Assembly: GCF_001648155.1 (NCBI RefSeq)
Contig: NZ_CP015199.1
Coordinates: 620,001 to 684,000 of the forward strand
From: Chryseobacterium glaciei
Lineage (GTDB): Bacteria > Bacteroidota > Bacteroidia > Flavobacteriales > Weeksellaceae
DNA length: 64,000 bases
Direction: 5' to 3'
In this document: positions 60,276 through 64,000 of the stretch, one piece after another
How the letters are laid out: the number at the start of each line of letters is the position of its first letter
How positions within the stretch are numbered: the stretch's first letter is position 1
Program-made: the position numbers and the translations under genes
Notes under the pieces: generated by a model
What the model saw: only the letters and a program-made list of their open reading frames with translations
What the model was told of the DNA's origin: nothing
Database searches by the model: none

Positions 60276-61142
60276 TTAGTGAATATGTTTTTCTGCGTGG
60301 TAAGAACTTCTTACAAGTGGCGAACTTTCAACATGTCTGAAACCTAAACTTCTTGCAAAATCTCCGTATTCATCAAATTCTTCCGGCATAATGAATTGTT
60401 TAACAGGCAAATGTTTTTTAGTCGGCTGTAAATATTGACCTAAAGTGATAATATCTACATTTGCATTTCTGATGTCTTCAATCGTTTGGAAGACCTCATC
60501 TTTAGTTTCTCCTAAACCAAGCATCATACCCGTTTTCGTTCTTCTTTGTCCAGCTTCTTTCAGATATCTTAAAACCTCAAGGCTTCTTTCATATTTAGCC
60601 TGAATTCTTACTTCTCTTGTCAAACGTTTTACGGTTTCCATGTTGTGAGAGATCACTTCCGGAGCTACATCAACCAATCTGTCAATGTGTTTTGTTAACC
60701 CTTGAAAATCAGGAATCAGAGTTTCCATAGTGGTTCCTGGAGAAATTCTTCTTACTGCATTTACGGTTTCACCCCAAAGGATTGAGCCCATATCTTTCAA
60801 ATCATCACGGTCTACAGAAGTTAAAACGGCATGTTTGATCTTCATTAATTTAATCGAACGCGCTACTTTTTCAGGTTCATCCCAGTTTACATCCATTGGT
60901 TTTCCGGTTTTTACTCCGCAAAATCCACAACTTCTTGTGCAGATATTTCCTAAGATCATGAAAGTTGCTGTTCCTTCTCCCCAACATTCACCCATATTTG
61001 GGCAGCTTCCACTCTGGCAAATCGTATTTAATTTATATTTATCAACCAAAGTTCTCAATTCTCTGTAATTCTTTCCCGTAGGCAGTTTTACACGAATCCA
61101 TTTTGGTTTTTGAACAGTAGTATCTTGAACTAAATTTTCCAT
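60276..61142 (-). CDS. lipA: lipoyl synthase
   Basis: 288 aa. Radical-SAM enzyme inserting two sulfurs into octanoyl-ACP-derived chains on lipoate-dependent proteins. It carries the auxiliary cluster motif [12 protein letters not shown], the radical-[11 protein letters not shown] and the C-terminal RSSYHA, completing ligation of the auxiliary cluster. Length is standard. It is monocistronic with its own terminator; a -7 element TAACTTTG lies at 61171-61164 on the minus strand, 21 bases before the start. lipB is not nearby. Confidence 0.97.
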   Translation of the reverse strand: MENLVQDTTVQKPKWIRVKLPTGKNYRELRTLVDKYKLNTICQSGSCPNMGECWGEGTATFMILGNICTRSCGFCGVKTGKPMDVNWDEPEKVARSIKLMKIKHAVLTSVDRDDLKDMGSILWGETVNAVRRISPGTTMETLIPDFQGLTKHIDRLVDVAPEVISHNMETVKRLTREVRIQAKYERSLEVLRYLKEAGQRRTKTGMMLGLGETKDEVFQTIEDIRNANVDIITLGQYLQPTKKHLPVKQFIMPEEFDEYGDFARSLGFRHVESSPLVRSSYHAEKHIH

Positions 61143-61250
61143 TTATTTCTCAAATTGAAGGTTCAAAGTTAAGGATTTTTTTATCGAAACAATCAAAGAC
61201 TGGCATTGATAGAACAGATAATTTCGTAAATTTAAAGCTTAATATTTCCT

Positions 61251-61883
61251 ATGAAGACAACATTTTGCTTTCTATCTATTATTTTCAGTACATTTTGCTT
61301 TGCTCAAAAAGAATTTCAACCGGAAGATTCAGAAGTCATTCAATCTGTTGACGGTGATTTGGATGGCGATAAATCCCCTGAAAAAGTGATTGTTTACAAT
61401 ACAAAAGATACAACTGATATGGGAAATATCCGCGAACTTCAGATTTTGAAAAAAATTAATGGAAAATGGACGATCCTAGAAAAATCAAGAAACGCAATTC
61501 TTGAAAGCAGAGGTGGCGGAATGATGGGAGATCCTTACCAAGATATGGAAATACAAAAGGGGATTTTGATGATCACTCAAGCAGGAGGAAGCAGCTGGAA
61601 ATGGGGTTATACGGATAAATACAGATTTCAGAACGGTCAGTTTGAATTGATTGGGTATGATTCTACCTACGGAAAACCCGAAGAATATTTTTCGAATGTA
61701 GAATTTAATCTTTCAACCGGACAGCTCAATTTCGAAAAAGAAGTTGAAAATACTGCCGAGTATGGAAAATCTAAAAAGGAAACTTTTATTAAAAAAGGAT
61801 TGAAAATTAATCTTCAAAATAGAAATCAGGACAAACAAAGAGAAATTTTGCTTCCTCAGACTAAGGAGAAAGTTTATTTATAA
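61251..61883 (+). CDS. secreted protein of unknown function, 210 aa
   Basis: Signal peptide (MKTTFCFLSIIFSTFCFA), then SVDGDLDGDKSPEKVIVYNTKD, a Ca2+-binding-like D-x-D-x-D loop followed by beta strands. The body resembles VCBS/FG-GAP-like repeats (IQKGILMITQAGGSSWKWGYTDKYRFQNGQFELIGYD). No exact family recognised. Probably periplasmic, perhaps sensing or binding something. It is convergent with the sigma factor gene at 61920, 36 bases apart. Confidence 0.68.
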   Translation: MKTTFCFLSIIFSTFCFAQKEFQPEDSEVIQSVDGDLDGDKSPEKVIVYNTKDTTDMGNIRELQILKKINGKWTILEKSRNAILESRGGGMMGDPYQDMEIQKGILMITQAGGSSWKWGYTDKYRFQNGQFELIGYDSTYGKPEEYFSNVEFNLSTGQLNFEKEVENTAEYGKSKKETFIKKGLKINLQNRNQDKQREILLPQTKEKVYL

Positions 61884-61919
61884 TCTTTTATTCTTCTGAA
61901 AAACCTTGTCAAGGCTCTT

Positions 61920-62480
61920 TTAATTATCATCAAACTCATTATTTTTCAATAATTCAGCAAGAACTTTTTTAGCGCGCATGACACGTACTTTCGTGTTAGC
62001 AACAGAAATCCCCAATTCTTCTGCGATTTCTTTGATACTTTTTTCCTCGAAAAATCTTAGCTTGATAATATCCTGATAATTAGCATCCAAAGATTCAATG
62101 GTTTTGATGATCTTTTTTTGCTCTTCATTGGAAATCATTAGCTCTTCGGGAGATTTTGCGTATTGATTTTTTACCTCGTCCAGATTTTCGGTTGGATCTT
62201 GGTTTTCTCTTGATTTTTTTCTCCAGAAATCGATGATTGTGTTTTGAGCGATCGTTAAAATCCAGGTTTTAAACTGAAAATGTGGATCAAACAGGTCTAG
62301 TTTCGACAGTACTTTTGAGAAAACATTTACTGTAATTTCGTCTGCATCATTTTCATCCCCTACTTTCTTCATCACAAAAGAGAAAACATCCACCCAAAAA
62401 ACATTAATGAGTTTGGTTTGAGCTTTCTGATCTTTTTCCTTGGCTTTGTTGATGAGCAGGAATAATTGTTCGTCGTTCAT
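61920..62480 (-). CDS. ECF-type RNA polymerase sigma factor
   Basis: 186 aa from ATG 62480. Region 2: INVFWVDVFSFVMKKVGDENDADEITVNVFSKVLSKLDLF followed by FKTWILTIAQNTIIDFWRK (in separate parts). Region 4: LDANYQDIIKLRFFEEKSIKEIAEELGISVANTKVRVMRAKKVL. No anti-sigma factor gene is adjacent; the upstream side is repeats and the downstream side a convergent gene. A consensus promoter with a -7 box six bases before the ATG predicts a leaderless mRNA. It could respond to envelope stress. Confidence 0.93.
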   Translation of the reverse strand: MNDEQLFLLINKAKEKDQKAQTKLINVFWVDVFSFVMKKVGDENDADEITVNVFSKVLSKLDLFDPHFQFKTWILTIAQNTIIDFWRKKSRENQDPTENLDEVKNQYAKSPEELMISNEEQKKIIKTIESLDANYQDIIKLRFFEEKSIKEIAEELGISVANTKVRVMRAKKVLAELLKNNEFDDN

Positions 62481-62486
62481 TACTAA

Positions 62487-62518
62487 CAAATATAATTTAT
62501 TTTAGGTAAAAAGGCAAA
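62487..62518 (-). promoter_or_regulatory. consensus promoter of sigma factor gene
   Basis: Minus strand: TTTG (62518-62515), 20 bases, TATATTTG (62494-62487), six bases before ATG 62480. Confidence 0.78.
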
Positions 62519-62559
62519 TATCTTAATTTGATTTAATTTTAAACGGAAAGATCCCAAAA

Positions 62560-62637
62560 GCTTCGACTCCCCTCAGCCTGACATCGCTACAAATTGGATG
62601 TTTAGTATTAGAAATGTCAGGCTGAGCGGAGTCGAAG
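62560..62637. repeat. inverted repeat around TCAGCCTGACAT
   Basis: Arms GCTTCGACTCCCCTCAGCC and GGCTGAGCGGAGTCGAAG (with one mismatch), including TGACAT/ATGTCA, about 30 bases apart. A piece with CTTCAACTCCGCTCAGGA at 38958-38975 is a partial relative. Confidence 0.7.
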
Positions 62638-62693
62638 ACCCATTACATTTTATAGAATTTTTTCATTCATCAAAAGGACAGTACTATTTATTC

Positions 62694-62726
62694 AAACCTA
62701 ACAGGTTTTGAAAACCTGTTAGGTTT
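62694..62726. repeat. 33-bp perfect palindrome, copy 2
   Basis: Arms AAACCTAACAGGTTTT and AAAACCTGTTAGGTTT with central G. Identical to 33955-33987 except for the centre. Confidence 0.85.
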
Positions 62727-62787
62727 AGATTTGCCAACATAGTCAAGGACAAACCTTGTAGCGAACGTGATAAATTCATAAGAACGA

Positions 62788-62866
62788 CCACAACCCTAGC
62801 CCAGATTGCAGTGAAAATCCTTTTTTGAAAAAAAAAGATTGTAACGGAAAGCTGGAAATAGCTCCT
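62788..62866 (+). repeat. CCCTAGCCC element, copy 2
   Basis: ACAACCCTAGCCCAGATTGC, then AAATCCTTTTTT, then GTAACGGAAAGCTGGAAATA and GCTCCT. Compared with copy 1 the GC-rich middle is missing. The gap 62481-62968 is otherwise empty. Confidence 0.68.
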
Positions 62867-62933
62867 AAAAATTATAAATTTTAAATGATGAGTTATGAAT
62901 GACGAACGGTTATCTACTTAACTTCGAATTTAT

Positions 62934-62941
62934 TATCTTTG
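62934..62941 (+). promoter_or_regulatory. tyrS -7 element
   Basis: TATCTTTG followed by GCAC matches TAnnTTTG; a weak -33. The start ATG is 27 bases downstream. Confidence 0.6.
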
Positions 62942-62968
62942 CACATTAAATTTTAAAGAAAAAAATCA

Positions 62969-64000
62969 ATGAATTCCTTTATAGAAGAACTAAAATGGCG
63001 TGGTCTTTTTGCCGATATGATGCCCGGAACCGATGAACAACTGAATAAAGAGGTAACTACTGCATATATTGGTTTTGATCCAACTGCTGATTCTTTGCAT
63101 ATTGGAAGTCTTATTCAGATTAAAATTTTAGCACACTTTCAACAGCATGGTCATAAGCCGATTGCTTTGGTAGGCGGTGCTACAGGTATGATTGGAGATC
63201 CATCAGGAAAATCTGCAGAGAGAAATCTTTTGGACGAAGCAACCCTTTTACATTATGTTGATTGTTTGAAAAACCAACTTTCAAGATTTTTGAATTTTGA
63301 AGGAAACGAGCCTAACCAAGCTGAATTGGTGAACAATTATGATTGGATGAAAAATATTTCATTTCTTGATTTTGCTAAAAATGTTGGAAAAAACATCACG
63401 GTAAATTACATGATGGCAAAAGATTCTGTAAAGAAAAGACTTTCCGGAGACGCTGGTGTTGACGGAATGAGTTTTACAGAATTTACATATCAATTGATTC
63501 AGGGATACGATTTCCTTCATTTATACCAGAACAATAATGTAAAACTTCAAATGGGAGGTTCTGACCAGTGGGGAAATATCACTACAGGAACAGAATTGAT
63601 CCGTAGAAAAGCCCAAGGTGAAGCGTTTGCATTAACAGTTCCTTTAATCACTAAAGCTGATGGTTCTAAATTCGGAAAGTCTGAAAGCGGTGAAAATTAC
63701 TGGTTAGACAAGAAGAAAACGTCTCCTTATAAATTCTACCAATTCTGGTTGAATGCAACGGATAGTGATGCTGAAAGATTCATTAAATTTTATACTTTCT
63801 TAAGCAAAGAAGAAATTGATACTTTGATTGAAGATCACAAAACTGCTCCACACGAGAGAAAACTTCAAAAGAGATTGGCTGAAGAAGTTACAGTTTGGGT
63901 TCACGGAAGAGAAGAATATGAAAAAGCTTTGAAAGCTTCTGAAATTCTTTTCGGACGTTCTACCGCTGAAGATTTGATAAGTCTAGATGAGGAAACTTTT
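62969..64000 (+). CDS. tyrS: tyrosyl-tRNA synthetase, 3' end outside window
   Basis: 344 codons are visible and the frame is open at the right edge. Starts [20 protein letters not shown]. Class Ic signatures: [12 protein letters not shown] (HIGH), [24 protein letters not shown] (tyrosine-binding [10 protein letters not shown]) and [17 protein letters not shown] (KMSKS variant KFGKS). Joins Tyr to tRNA-Tyr. The C-terminal S4 domain is expected past the edge. It has its own promoter with a 27-base leader. Confidence 0.95.
   Translation, partial: MNSFIEELKWRGLFADMMPGTDEQLNKEVTTAYIGFDPTADSLHIGSLIQIKILAHFQQHGHKPIALVGGATGMIGDPSGKSAERNLLDEATLLHYVDCLKNQLSRFLNFEGNEPNQAELVNNYDWMKNISFLDFAKNVGKNITVNYMMAKDSVKKRLSGDAGVDGMSFTEFTYQLIQGYDFLHLYQNNNVKLQMGGSDQWGNITTGTELIRRKAQGEAFALTVPLITKADGSKFGKSESGENYWLDKKKTSPYKFYQFWLNATDSDAERFIKFYTFLSKEEIDTLIEDHKTAPHERKLQKRLAEEVTVWVHGREEYEKALKASEILFGRSTAEDLISLDEETF

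Overview
The window looks like a chromosomal segment of a flavobacterium of the Chryseobacterium type (Weeksellaceae, Bacteroidota). Supporting this are an AT-rich composition, the Bacteroidota promoter consensus TTTG-N18..20-TAnnTTTG in front of many genes, a GldD lipoprotein, T6SS(iii)-type sheath proteins, tRNA genes without encoded CCA, and several intergenic repeat families. About 60 protein genes and one tRNA-Leu(CAA) are supported. No complete insertion sequence, CRISPR array, rRNA or prophage is visible. Genus assignment is inference from protein style and was not checked by search.

Layout. 1-5.5 kb: a dense plus-strand cluster with two RlaP-type nucleotidyltransferases (one cut by the window edge), an ATP-grasp protein, a probable primase-like (AEP fold) protein and three proteins I cannot name; it resembles a bacterial RNA-repair locus. 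5.5-17.6 kb: housekeeping genes (pnp, rpsO, MgtE-type Mg transporter, sugar transporter, fRMsr-like GAF protein, MBL hydrolase, tRNA-Leu). 17.7-24 kb: an accessory block with a tail-spike-like beta-helix protein and two MocR-type regulators flanking two small genes; two identically spaced direct repeats mark likely MocR operators. 24-34 kb: queG, rhodanese, HD protein, alpha/beta hydrolase, nitronate monooxygenase, a SurA-like isomerase, a PfkB kinase, gldD and mutY. 34-46 kb: an isolated tssB-tssC sheath pair with a lipoprotein, tandem M13 peptidases, a three-domain GH18/NodB/GT2 membrane enzyme and cinA. 46-56 kb: lipocalin, a LytTR response regulator with a TPR histidine kinase, then a run of envelope genes (SIMPL, DUF4139, VWA). 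56-64 kb: SpoIIAA-like and Dps proteins, an MFS/AraC pair, lipA, an ECF sigma factor and the start of tyrS.

The strongest regulatory signal is a set of four paired direct repeats of TTCACCAAGT, 21 bp apart. They lie beside the histidine kinase gene and upstream of the envelope genes that follow it. In three cases the -7 element starts 37-38 bp downstream of the second repeat. This is the architecture expected for a LytTR regulator and predicts a local regulon. The two MocR-associated sites show the same kind of fixed geometry (CTGTACC-N17-CTGTATC-N23-TAnnTTyG).

Intergenic regions carry at least six repeat families (GGCTAAAGCC hairpins, GCAAAGGCGTTTCACTCAGC elements, the GAGATTGCTTCGTCGC family, a 33-bp palindrome, a CCCTAGCCC element, and an IR around TCAGCCTGACAT). 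Most lie in convergent or 3' intergenic spaces.
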